From assembly GCF_000150955.2 (NCBI RefSeq), contig NC_011674.1:744001-808000 (forward strand): a stretch of DNA of 64,000 bases. Reading direction: 5' to 3'. The translations under genes and the position numbers were made by a program. The notes beneath the pieces are model-generated. The model searched no databases and had not been told where the DNA came from. It saw only the letters and a program-made list of their open reading frames with translations. Positions 21,378 through 30,144 of the stretch are shown here, in pieces (positions within the stretch are counted from its first letter, which is position 1; the number at the start of each line of letters is the position of its first letter). Source of the stretch: Phaeodactylum tricornutum CCAP 1055/1. Its lineage: Eukaryota; Bacillariophyta; Bacillariophyceae; Surirellales; Neidiaceae.

Positions 21378-22544
21378 TTACGATTTCTTCCCACTTGAGT
21401 CCTTGGGAGGGCCTTTGTCGTCGTCGACTCCCTCCTTATCCTCGTCTAACGCCTTTATTTCCTCTTCCATAGTATCGTTCAAAACACTTTTGCTATCCAC
21501 ATCGTCTTCCGTGCTTGCCTCCTCACCAATATCGTCCACAACTTCGTCTTGACTATTGCTGGTGGTAAATTCGGGATCCTTATCTTCGTCTACGTCCATT
21601 TCCGACGTGACACCCATGCCCACATCAGTCTCGACAATATCCATGAGCGCTTCAATCTGCCGCTGCCGATCCGTACGAACAAAGACGCGTAACTGGTCGA
21701 CCGGCCCTAGCTTCCCTCGACTGATCCGCAATGTCTCGTCCATATACGTCGTTTCAAAGTCACCCGAATTAATGAATTCGCCCAACGGCAAGTTGATACC
21801 GGCGACGTCTTTACCGTCGGGATCGAGGCTTGTACTCTGCCCTGCTACGTTGAGAACAATGCTTGTTAAAGAAAGCTTGGTGAACAGGGGAATTTCCGAT
21901 TCAATTGACGCCTTGTGCACGAGAATTAGTTTGCTTTTGCTCACTTCCAGCGGATTGATGTTCAAACTTCTCAATTGAGGAGGTAGGTTGTCCAGCAGCT
22001 CTTTCAACTGTGCTGGTGGCTGATATTCCAAAACATGGTCAATCCGATCGATCACGTCGTCATCGTTGGTAGAACGGATACGTTGCTGCACCGTCAAGTA
22101 TTTGTTGGCAGCTTCCGAAATGGTCTCCCGAATCTTTTTGATCGGATCTTGTGCGAAGGATGGGAGTCTCGTCGTATCCACGCCATCCGCATTGGTGGCG
22201 GTAGAGCAGACCAGTGTCCAATCGCCAATGAAGTCCCGTTTGTATGATTCGAGAGCCGGAGGCTGGGCGAGACTTTCGAAACTGTCCGCGGCCCGTTTGA
22301 GTTCGTCCTGGGCACTTCGCTCCACCAGCAGCAGTCCGTGCTGTTGTTTCAGTTGTTCCGCCGTGTCTACCAGGTTTTGCCGGGCAACTTCTTTCGCAAC
22401 CGGCATGCCTCGTATCGTGCTGGAAGACGATTGCTGCAAGAGCAGACTTTGCCTAGGTGCTCGGAAGGACGTGGGATTGGTCGTAAAACCGGACGTCGCG
22501 ACGAACAGGGCCGCGAACGAAAGTATCAAGCCGACACGTGACAT
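21378..22544 (-). CDS. Plastid lipid-associated protein / fibrillin (PAP)
   Basis: The product has 388 residues. The leader MSRVGLILSFAALFVATSGF followed by TTNP is a signal peptide with an ASAF-like Phe motif, so it is a plastid protein. The PAP_fibrillin domain lies at about residues 75-305: SYKRDFIGDWTLVCSTA at the start, SIVLNVAG and the closing FETTYMDETLRISRGKLGPVDQLRVFVR, which is the family signature. The C-terminal 70 residues are strongly acidic (EDKEGVDDDKG) and probably disordered. Fibrillins bind lipids in plastoglobules and thylakoids. The gene is divergent from the FAD monooxygenase. Confidence 0.88.
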   Translation of the reverse strand: MSRVGLILSFAALFVATSGFTTNPTSFRAPRQSLLLQQSSSSTIRGMPVAKEVARQNLVDTAEQLKQQHGLLLVERSAQDELKRAADSFESLAQPPALESYKRDFIGDWTLVCSTATNADGVDTTRLPSFAQDPIKKIRETISEAANKYLTVQQRIRSTNDDDVIDRIDHVLEYQPPAQLKELLDNLPPQLRSLNINPLEVSKSKLILVHKASIESEIPLFTKLSLTSIVLNVAGQSTSLDPDGKDVAGINLPLGEFINSGDFETTYMDETLRISRGKLGPVDQLRVFVRTDRQRQIEALMDIVETDVGMGVTSEMDVDEDKDPEFTTSNSQDEVVDDIGEEASTEDDVDSKSVLNDTMEEEIKALDEDKEGVDDDKGPPKDSSGKKS

Positions 22545-23078
22545 GGTGAAAGTTTGTGGGAACTGTTACGGTTGGCAGGAACTTGATTTAGCACGAAACA
22601 ATATTGCTTGGTGCTCCCAACTTTGGTTCGATTGCTTCGGATAAATCGCCTATCAAAGGATTGGGTTGGTCGAAGGGATCTGGAACGATCCACTTCGAAG
22701 TTCGTTTTGCGAGAGTCGACAACGCTGTGGAATGACGCGAGAATTCGTTCGATAACAACTCACTCACGATGGAGTACCGTTACAGTTAGGTTACCGTTAT
22801 TTTATATTGTGGCACACTAGTCAATTGTCTTTTTAAGATTCCGTAGTAAATTTGGATGATTCCAAGCTCTGTTTTTTTTACCCTTAGCAAACGCATACAA
22901 AGTTGGACCTCTTGTGGAATCCAAGAGTCTTTACCTTTTCCTACGAAGTAACTGTGACGTCCGTGACGTGTTTTTCGACTTTTTCGTCCAACTTCGTACG
23001 GAGCAATTCATTGTCACCAACTCACAGTCATGCATATGGAACCATGCCCAAAATCCTCGGAGCAATTACGCCACTACG

Positions 23079-25052
23079 ATGAACACTATGACGACCATGG
23101 CCCTCGTTGTGGGCGTTCTCGCTCTATCTCTTCGTATGGGTGATTCCTTTTCGTCACAATGTACAAAATTACCACGGAGAACGGCACTACCGTCTCGGCG
23201 TACGAATCGTTACGTTTTATGGAGCAGCAGTAGCCGTAGGAGTACAGTTGCACCACCGGATCTCGATACGGGTGCGAATCCGATTCCGGACGCCGACGTA
23301 ATTACATCCACCGACGCTGTGGTGGTAGGCGGAGGTCCCACTGGACTCTTGACAGCTATCATGTTGGCACAAAAGTACCCCGACCGAACCCTCCAACTCT
23401 ACGATCGTTTGGCGGAACCGCCGTCTCCAGACGACGACACCGTCTGGAACGATGTGGCCAAGTTTTATTTGATCGGCTTAGGAGCACGTGGACAATACGC
23501 CTTGCAAACCTTTGGAGTATGGGACGAAGTTGAGCAACGCTGCGTAGCGGTCGTCGGACGCAAGGATTGGCCGCCAGACTCGGAAGAAGGTGTGGAACGG
23601 ATCTTTACCAAAGAAGACAAGAAGGTCGCAACGCAAGTCTTGCCTCGTGACAAACTAGTCGGTGTCTTGCATCAGCATATTCGGGAAAATTATGATGGAA
23701 AAATATTCTTAAATTATGGCTACGAAGTGCATCCGGTAGATTTTGAATTTCGTGGCGGTAGTCAAGTCCTACTGCAGATTGTCCAATGTTCCGAGACCGT
23801 CGTACGGCTGAATCCTTCGGCTGTACGAACAGCTATAGATAAACAGGATGAGATGCTATGTGATACCCAAGGTGGCAAGTTTGTGGCGTCAGATTTGGTG
23901 ATTGCTGCGGATGGTACGGTTCGTACCATTGCCAATGCCATGGAACGTCAAGATCAGCAGCGATTCCGTGCAATGAATCCACTCCAAAGGCTAAGGGCTG
24001 GCCGACCTTTTCGCGTGAAGCGATACCTTGATGACAATCAGCGTATATATAAAACCATTCCGATGAAAATCCCCAAGGATTGGCGCCCTGACCTAAACTA
24101 CTCGGCTCGTACGAAAGAGGGACGAATCAATTACGATGCTCTACCGGCCAACGAAAATGGGGAATACTGCGGGGTGTTGCTGCTCAAAAAAGGAGACCCA
24201 ATGGCGCAGGCGGACACCAGTCCAACCGAGCTCCGCCAATTAATGGACGACGTTCTTCCACAATTTAGTGCTCTTCTGGATGACGAGGTTGTCGCTGCGG
24301 TTGCCCAAAAGCCTGTTTCGTATCTACCGGGCTTTCGGTACGCCGGTCCGCGTCTTAACCAAGGCGACCGTTGTGTACTTCTCGGCGATTGCGCCCATAC
24401 TGTCAAGCCGTACTTTGGACTCGGTGCCAATTCGGCCTTGGAGGATGTTAAGATCATGAGCGAGATTCTCGATGCCACGGAACATGATATATCGGCGGCG
24501 GTCCGTGAGTTTTCACGACGCCGGGCTCCCGAATCGGAAAGCCTAGTGCGCATCTCCCGTGACCTCGATCGTCCCGGAAAGATTGGATTCGTCACGTTTA
24601 TTCTGCCTCTGATCCTGGACTCTATCTTTAGCAAAGCCATGCCGAAATTGTTCCAACCTAATATCATCACCATGCTGCAAAAAGAAAACTGGACTTTTCG
24701 ACAGGTAGCATCACGAAAACGGCTGGATCGGCTAGGACAGCTTTCCATCATTGCGGCAGGCTTAACAGGGATGGGTTTCGTTGCGCGAGTGTTAGTTCGT
24801 TCGGTGGCAAGAATGATGGGCAAGAGTACGACAAAGGTTGCAATGGGACTTATCGGAGCCGCCTTTGGAATTGGGCTGCTCCGACGGTTCGCTGGGCTAG
24901 TGGCACCAGGATCAGCACCAGCCGACGTTGTCACCAAAATGGCTACAAACAAAAAATCCAAGGAGCAAAGCGATAGCCCACTCAGCAGTCGACAATCATT
25001 TCTGACACCTCGTCTTGGCTTTAGCAACAAAGGAGAAAGGAAGTCCAAGTAG
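23079..25052 (+). CDS. FAD-dependent monooxygenase, kynurenine 3-monooxygenase-like
   Basis: The product has 657 residues from the ATG at 23079. The leader MNTMTTMALVVGVLALSLRM plus GDSFSSQC suggests a signal peptide with a plastid-type Phe motif. The FAD-binding Rossmann motif is AVVVGGGPTGLLTAIML. The second flavin motif is CVLLGDCAHTVKPYFGLGANSALED, with the GD and the FG-GAN wording of kynurenine 3-monooxygenase. After about residue 545 come hydrophobic stretches (LSIIAAGLTGMGFVARVLV and VAMGLIGAAFGIGLL) that could anchor it in a membrane, as in KMO. The tail is Lys/Ser-rich. The substrate is unproven. A plastid location would be unusual for KMO, so a different aromatic substrate is possible. 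Confidence 0.8.
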   Translation: MNTMTTMALVVGVLALSLRMGDSFSSQCTKLPRRTALPSRRTNRYVLWSSSSRRSTVAPPDLDTGANPIPDADVITSTDAVVVGGGPTGLLTAIMLAQKYPDRTLQLYDRLAEPPSPDDDTVWNDVAKFYLIGLGARGQYALQTFGVWDEVEQRCVAVVGRKDWPPDSEEGVERIFTKEDKKVATQVLPRDKLVGVLHQHIRENYDGKIFLNYGYEVHPVDFEFRGGSQVLLQIVQCSETVVRLNPSAVRTAIDKQDEMLCDTQGGKFVASDLVIAADGTVRTIANAMERQDQQRFRAMNPLQRLRAGRPFRVKRYLDDNQRIYKTIPMKIPKDWRPDLNYSARTKEGRINYDALPANENGEYCGVLLLKKGDPMAQADTSPTELRQLMDDVLPQFSALLDDEVVAAVAQKPVSYLPGFRYAGPRLNQGDRCVLLGDCAHTVKPYFGLGANSALEDVKIMSEILDATEHDISAAVREFSRRRAPESESLVRISRDLDRPGKIGFVTFILPLILDSIFSKAMPKLFQPNIITMLQKENWTFRQVASRKRLDRLGQLSIIAAGLTGMGFVARVLVRSVARMMGKSTTKVAMGLIGAAFGIGLLRRFAGLVAPGSAPADVVTKMATNKKSKEQSDSPLSSRQSFLTPRLGFSNKGERKSK

Positions 25053-25401
25053 TTGCCGAGTCGACGCGTCGTACACCTGTTTGCCTACCGCTCCATCGAG
25101 AACCCCGCATCGAAGCATTTGCTGTAATTATGTTTTTACAATCTACTAACGAAAACTAAAGAGTCTTGCATTGCGAAAGATCGTAGCGTGTGCAATAAAG
25201 TGCTCGTTATAGATTGTATCGTGTGTAGGAATAAACTCGGTGGCAACAACAAAAATAGATCTCGTGCGTGGCATTGCGAGTAGCGTCATAGACGCACTCA
25301 CGGAGCCTCTGGCTGGTACATTGAGAAAGAAAAAAAGAGGGGAAGAGGCAGGAAGTATATGAATATAGATGCGGAAACGTCGTCGCAGATTATCATCCAT
25401 T
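25053..25401. other. Convergent 3' intergenic region, 349 nt
   Basis: Only 3' flanks of the monooxygenase and the KamA gene are present. No gene is seen. Confidence 0.5.
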
Positions 25402-27561
25402 TTAATTCAAACTGGGCCAGATAGGACGAGGGAGGCCCTTCTCGTTCCAGGGCAATTCCATCCCTGGAAGGGGCTCCAAGTCGTCAAACCAGACGGCTTT
25501 CTCGTCGTACTTGGCAAAGAAGGGACGCCCAATCCAAGCCTCGTCACGGCACTGTAAGAACCGGAGAACAAAGGCCTTTTGTCCCATAATTTCTTCAACG
25601 CCGGTGACTTCCACCTTTCCGGGAGTGCAGCTCATAGAGGGCCCACGGGCCGTACGAATCAAACCAGAACAATTGCGAATGGCGTCGCTGTAAAGTTTGT
25701 GGGCACGAACCAGAGGTACATCAAAGTACTGCTGCGCACCGGTATCACGTGCCATGAACATGTAGTAGGGAATGATTCCCATTTGCACCTCTTTGCGCCA
25801 CTTTCTGGCCCATACTTCGGCATCGTCGTTAACTCCGCGCATAATGGGACTCTGTGAACGAATGGTGGCGTAGGCCTCCTTCTGAATGCGATTGACGGCA
25901 TCCTGGAATTTGTCCGTAGAGAGTTCACGGTCGTGTCCTAAATGAGCCATAATTGCAATGTGACGGTTGCCTTGCTCACGTACCCGTCGAAAGAGTTCAA
26001 TGCACTCGTCGGCATCGTCATCCGTGGTGAATCGTTGGGGCCAGAAGGAAAGACTTCGGGTTCCGATCCGAAGGTTCTTGATGTGTGGCAGAAAGTTGGG
26101 GTCGGTCAAAGGCTCCAAGTATTGCGCCAACGACTTGGTCTTCATGATCATAGGATCTCCTCCTGTCATGAGTATATCCGAGACTTCCTCGTGTTCGGCA
26201 AGATATTCAAAAAGCGAGGTAGCCTCCTTTTGAGCAAATCGGAGTTCGTCGTCTCCAATGAATTGCGCCCATCGGAAGCAGTAAGTGCAGTAAGCGTGGC
26301 ATGTTTGAGCGGCGGCAGGAAAGACCAAAACTGTCTCACTGTACTTGTGCTGGACACCTGTAAGCTTATCTTCTTTGGGAGCGTTGAGCTCCTTTTGACC
26401 AGCCGGGTGGGGGTTAAGATCTTCGCGAATCTCAGCTACAGTCTTGATCAGCTTTACCGGGTCCCCTGCTTTGTGCGCCTTTTCGAGCTTCTCACGGTGT
26501 TCTTCGATAAGCATATCCATGGTCGGAAAGACAAGCTTGTAAAACGGGTCCTCCCTGACATCTTCGCACTCCCAGTCAATCAATTCGTCAACGTAGTAGG
26601 GAGAAGCCTTGAAAGGAAAGACGAGGCCAGACAGCTGAATGTCCCGCAAGTGTGGTTTGAGCTGTGGATGCTTTTCGGCAACCTTTTCTAGATGAGAAAG
26701 ACTGATCGCCTTGTAACGTTCATTCGGCTGATCCGGGGAAGGCCCTCCCGTGATGATGTTGTTGAGACCTTCGACAGCTACCGCGGTGGTCGTCAGCTCG
26801 GTGTCCACCGCCATTGATACTTCCTCGGACTGCACATTGCGGGCCGTCACGGGAGCTGAGGGACAGACAGAAAGATGGGTGAGAACAAGACTCGGCAAAT
26901 TGCAAAAACGGCAAGCACGGTAAACGTCATCAGCGTCCCTTTGCTGCCTTGATAGGCCTGGTGGACGATCTTTTCCAATCGCGTTGTCCAGTCGCGCTCT
27001 TATTGTTAGTCGCGATTGCTTTGATCATTAATGTAAACACTCTCGATGGCAAAGTCGTTGGCGTCAGTCGGTCGACGGGAGAAGCAGATCGGTCGGGCAT
27101 TAGGCGATGACACCTTGTGTAGAATATGTACCCAATTTCATGTAAGGCAAATTTTGGCTGGAATCCATCTCGTGAACCAGTAACATCCTAGCGGGGAGGA
27201 GGGGAACACCACGCACTCGGTCGCAGACAAAAGATCACCATGGCAAGGGAGAAAAAAAGGCCTCGCAATACATGGATCTCACGAGAAGGGATCCGTTGTT
27301 TCTTTGCTTCCAGGACAATCCTTCAGGATACCTTTTTGCTCCCGCTTTAGTCTTGATTCGAAAAGTTGGCATCCGACTCTTGATCCCGCTCGCCAAACCA
27401 CAATCTTCTGCAGTACAAGTTCTCTGTGAAATTGCCTTACCTCGATGAATCGCAAATTTGGTGGGAACAAAGGCATCCGCTTGTGGACTGAAAGCTGTGC
27501 CCGCGAGAAAAGCGCACAACACAAGTCTCTTCCAAGAACAAAGACGAAAAGAGGAGAACAT
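25402..27561 (-). CDS. KamA-family radical SAM enzyme (lysine 2,3-aminomutase-like), plastid-targeted by first exon
   Basis: I join exon 1 (27561-27441) to exon 2 (26855-25402) across a 585-nt intron with donor GAG|GTAAGG and acceptor TCTGTCCCTCAG. The frame is kept (524 residues). Exon 1 encodes MFSSFRLCSWKRLVLCAFLA and QADAFVPTKFAIHR, a signal peptide plus ASAF motif. Exon 2 carries the radical SAM motif CHAYCTYCFRW (CxxxCxxC), MTGGDPMIM, IRIGTRSLSFWPQRF-like barrel strands and RGPSMSCTPGKVEVTG near the end. The C-terminal 50 residues are not the usual PLP-lysine region of clostridial aminomutase, so the reaction is uncertain. Without exon 1 the first ATG is at 26814, giving 470 residues. 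Beta-lysine formation is a hypothesis. Confidence 0.78.
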
Positions 27562-28210
27562 CGTTGTGTTGATGATTTCGCAGAGAGCTTTTTTTCTCGT
27601 ATCAACGACAACACCGTGCAAGTAGTTCACTGTCAGTCCGTCTCGTTCCTGAGATTAGGTTGTGAGGAGAGTGAAATACTTGGCCGAGTGAAGTTCTGTC
27701 ATGGTCTGGTCTGCGCGAAACCCGGTTGAGGATTGACCGAGTGTCGTCGTTTGGACAACGGGACCAATTGGAATCTATCCAGACCTGTGCTTACGTATAC
27801 ACATAGCGGTCACATGCGTCATCTAAGTCTCAATTTGACTTCAATGCGGACAAAAATGAATGAATATCGGCTTCTGTTGCTGACGTATCTCACTGATTGT
27901 GACTCATTGGGGTATGAGCCATCGCTTCGCCATGATAAGTAAGAATCCACTACCGAAAGAGTGGTTTCTTAAGCAGTACTCGTCAAAAGATGAACGCCGC
28001 GTCACTTCTTCTAACACAGAAAAAGGCCATGTCCGGAAAGAAACAACTGCGAGGAGCTGGGAGTCACTGTCTGCAATCATCTGCCCTCCTCGGAGGGCTG
28101 CGGGACCTTCCTGAACTAGGCCATGGTGTCGATGGAACGTCTTCGCTGGGCGAGCGCGTGATCCCGCAAAGTACGTGCTCTCTATCAAGAAAGGGGTTCG
28201 CTTTGGCAGT
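27562..28210. other. Divergent intergenic region, about 650 nt
   Basis: It separates the KamA start (minus) from the TPR-TTL start (plus). TTCACTGTCAGTCC lies at 27627-27640, about 65 nt before the KamA ATG. No additional gene is supported. Confidence 0.45.
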
Positions 28211-29926
28211 ATGCTGGAGCTAGCTCTCGCTTTTGTCAGACTGCAGTTTTTGGTGATTCCGGCGGTGGCCTTCTTAGCGTGGAACTCGCTTGGAGTGGAA
28301 CCTCACCGGGTTTCTACGGCTAAGTCCTGTCAGCCTGTGTCATCGGTTGTTCCTTTCGCCGATATTGAGCATGCGATGCATGTTTCCAATTCGATGGCCG
28401 GCAACATCACGGCTGCATACGAAGCGTGTCGTCTCTGGGAAGGGGTGTTTTGTTTGGAAAGGGACGCTTCGATTCCTCCGTCAATCGCCGCTGCTTGCTA
28501 CGCTCTCCAAGCTTCTTGTCTAGTGAGAATTGGCCGAGACGATCAGGCGCTGCCGGTATACGATCAAGCCTTGTATCTTCAGCAGCATCTGGAACCCACG
28601 GCACAAGAAAGCGTCAGATTGGGCAAGGCACACGCGTTGCAACGCTTGCTTCGTTACGACGAGGCTGTGCAAGAATTTCGACGGTCGCCCCCGTCGAAAA
28701 AAGCTTTCTTGGGTGCTGTAACGTGCTCTTTGCGAGTTCGCGACTTCCAGGGTGCGTTGTCGCTTGTGGAGCGCTACATCGACAAATTCGGCTCCCACGA
28801 TGTGGATGTATCTGCGACCCTCGGAATACTTAAATACCTGCTGTCGTCGGTCGACAATTCGTTGGCCGAGAAGGAACGGCACGTACTCTCCGGGATACAG
28901 CACACCCATCCCTTATTTCATTGGCTCGTATCCTTGGGGATTCTGAAAAGGAATCCCGGCAATTGCCTTCCAGTCCGGCCGTCGATGGCGGACTTGGCTT
29001 CCATTAACAATGGTGCACTGGATGATCCATTCCTATACTTGCTAGACGACAAAGTGCGGCTTCATGGTATTCTGACACTGGTGCCGGAAGTAACGGAGAC
29101 ATTCTGGCCGGAAACAATTGCTCGCGATGGTCACCAGCAGCAACGAAATCTCAACGAAAGCTCGGCGGACGAACTTTGGATTTGCAAGCAACGGGCCGGA
29201 TACGGCTCTCACGGCAATATTATTTTGAGGGCTCGCGAAGCCCAACAGCGTATGCGGAATTTGTCGCCCGATGAAATTCTGCAAAAAATGGTCGATCCGC
29301 CGATGTTATTGGATGGACACAAGTTCTCGCTACGAATTTACGTTGCCTATTTCATGGCGGATTCATCAACACCCACGCCCTTGCAGATATTTCTTTCATC
29401 ACAAGGCCTCGTCAAAATAGCGGCGCTTCCCTACGACAAGGGTGCAGCGAAACTTGATCTTCGAATGCACATGACTAACTCTGGTCGTGAAACCTCGATG
29501 CAGCAAGAAGATTTGATATTTCTCCAAAGCTTGCTGGAAGAAGACGGCAAGGTTTCTTACGATTGTCTTTGGACGTCGATCAAAAACGCAGTGGCAACGA
29601 CGATGAAGTTGTACGCGAAGACGGTAAGGAAAGAACTGTCCCTAAACGAAAGCTTAAGAATTCCGATGGAAACTTTAGGGACGCTAGGTCTGCCCAAAAT
29701 ACTCGGTTTCGATTTTGTTGTGGATTGCGGCGGAAAGGCATGGCTCGTCGAAGTAAATAGATTTCCTGGTTTACAGCCGAGGGATACACAGGACGAGCTA
29801 ACAAAGCGTAGCGTTTTGGAAGATGCGTGGAGAGTAACAATGGCGCGAAAATCCGTTGGGACTTTTCATTTCACCAATAGCTCCACCGGAAATTCGGGTC
29901 TGGAAAATATTTCCTTTGTCGAATGA
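28211..29926 (+). CDS. TPR and tubulin-tyrosine-ligase-like (TTL) domain protein with signal anchor
   Basis: The product has 571 residues from the ATG at 28211. The N-terminus MLELALAFVRLQFLVIPAVA is a hydrophobic signal or anchor. Residues about 65-215 are helical repeats of TPR type (AAACYALQASCLVRIGRDDQ, SVRLGKAHALQRLLRYDEAV). Residues about 305-560 form a TTL/ATP-grasp domain: ELWICKQRAGYGSHGN (nucleotide loop), MLLDGHKFSLRIYVAYF, and LGFDFVVDCGGKAWLVEVNRFPG, which carries the Mg-binding Asp and Glu-Asn. TTL-type enzymes ligate amino acids to proteins such as tubulin. A signal peptide on such an enzyme is odd, because tubulin is cytosolic; a luminal or membrane-bound substrate is inferred. 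Confidence 0.8.
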   Translation: MLELALAFVRLQFLVIPAVAFLAWNSLGVEPHRVSTAKSCQPVSSVVPFADIEHAMHVSNSMAGNITAAYEACRLWEGVFCLERDASIPPSIAAACYALQASCLVRIGRDDQALPVYDQALYLQQHLEPTAQESVRLGKAHALQRLLRYDEAVQEFRRSPPSKKAFLGAVTCSLRVRDFQGALSLVERYIDKFGSHDVDVSATLGILKYLLSSVDNSLAEKERHVLSGIQHTHPLFHWLVSLGILKRNPGNCLPVRPSMADLASINNGALDDPFLYLLDDKVRLHGILTLVPEVTETFWPETIARDGHQQQRNLNESSADELWICKQRAGYGSHGNIILRAREAQQRMRNLSPDEILQKMVDPPMLLDGHKFSLRIYVAYFMADSSTPTPLQIFLSSQGLVKIAALPYDKGAAKLDLRMHMTNSGRETSMQQEDLIFLQSLLEEDGKVSYDCLWTSIKNAVATTMKLYAKTVRKELSLNESLRIPMETLGTLGLPKILGFDFVVDCGGKAWLVEVNRFPGLQPRDTQDELTKRSVLEDAWRVTMARKSVGTFHFTNSSTGNSGLENISFVE

Positions 29927-30144
29927 GAATAACGTTAGAACACGGGTTATCCGTATTACCCAAACCAGAGCGGATAGAAGTCTGGAAAGACCTCTATAGA
30001 CCTTGCTGCGCCTAATTCAAAGTTCACGAGTTTCCGAGAGCCAAGAGTGATAGAAAGGGACGCATGAACACAAATAAAGGATGCCTTAAAAATCCTAATT
30101 TCGTCCGATGAGTCCTTAATTTGCAAATCACACGTAAACATAGT
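29927..30144. other. Short convergent spacer
   Basis: 218 nt between the TTL and methylmalonyl-CoA mutase 3' ends; nothing is seen. Confidence 0.5.

Noticed and set aside
24131-25048. 305-codon minus-strand ORF inside the monooxygenase gene
   Set aside because: It is the antisense shadow of a well-supported coding region; its composition (Arg/Ser-rich, no domain) is typical of such shadows.
27235-27630. Stand-alone small secreted or plastid protein of 108-131 residues
   Set aside because: Only the first 40 residues (leader) look real. The sequence then meets a GTAAGG donor, and splicing to the KamA frame is in phase and has a strong acceptor, so I treat it as the first exon of KamA.
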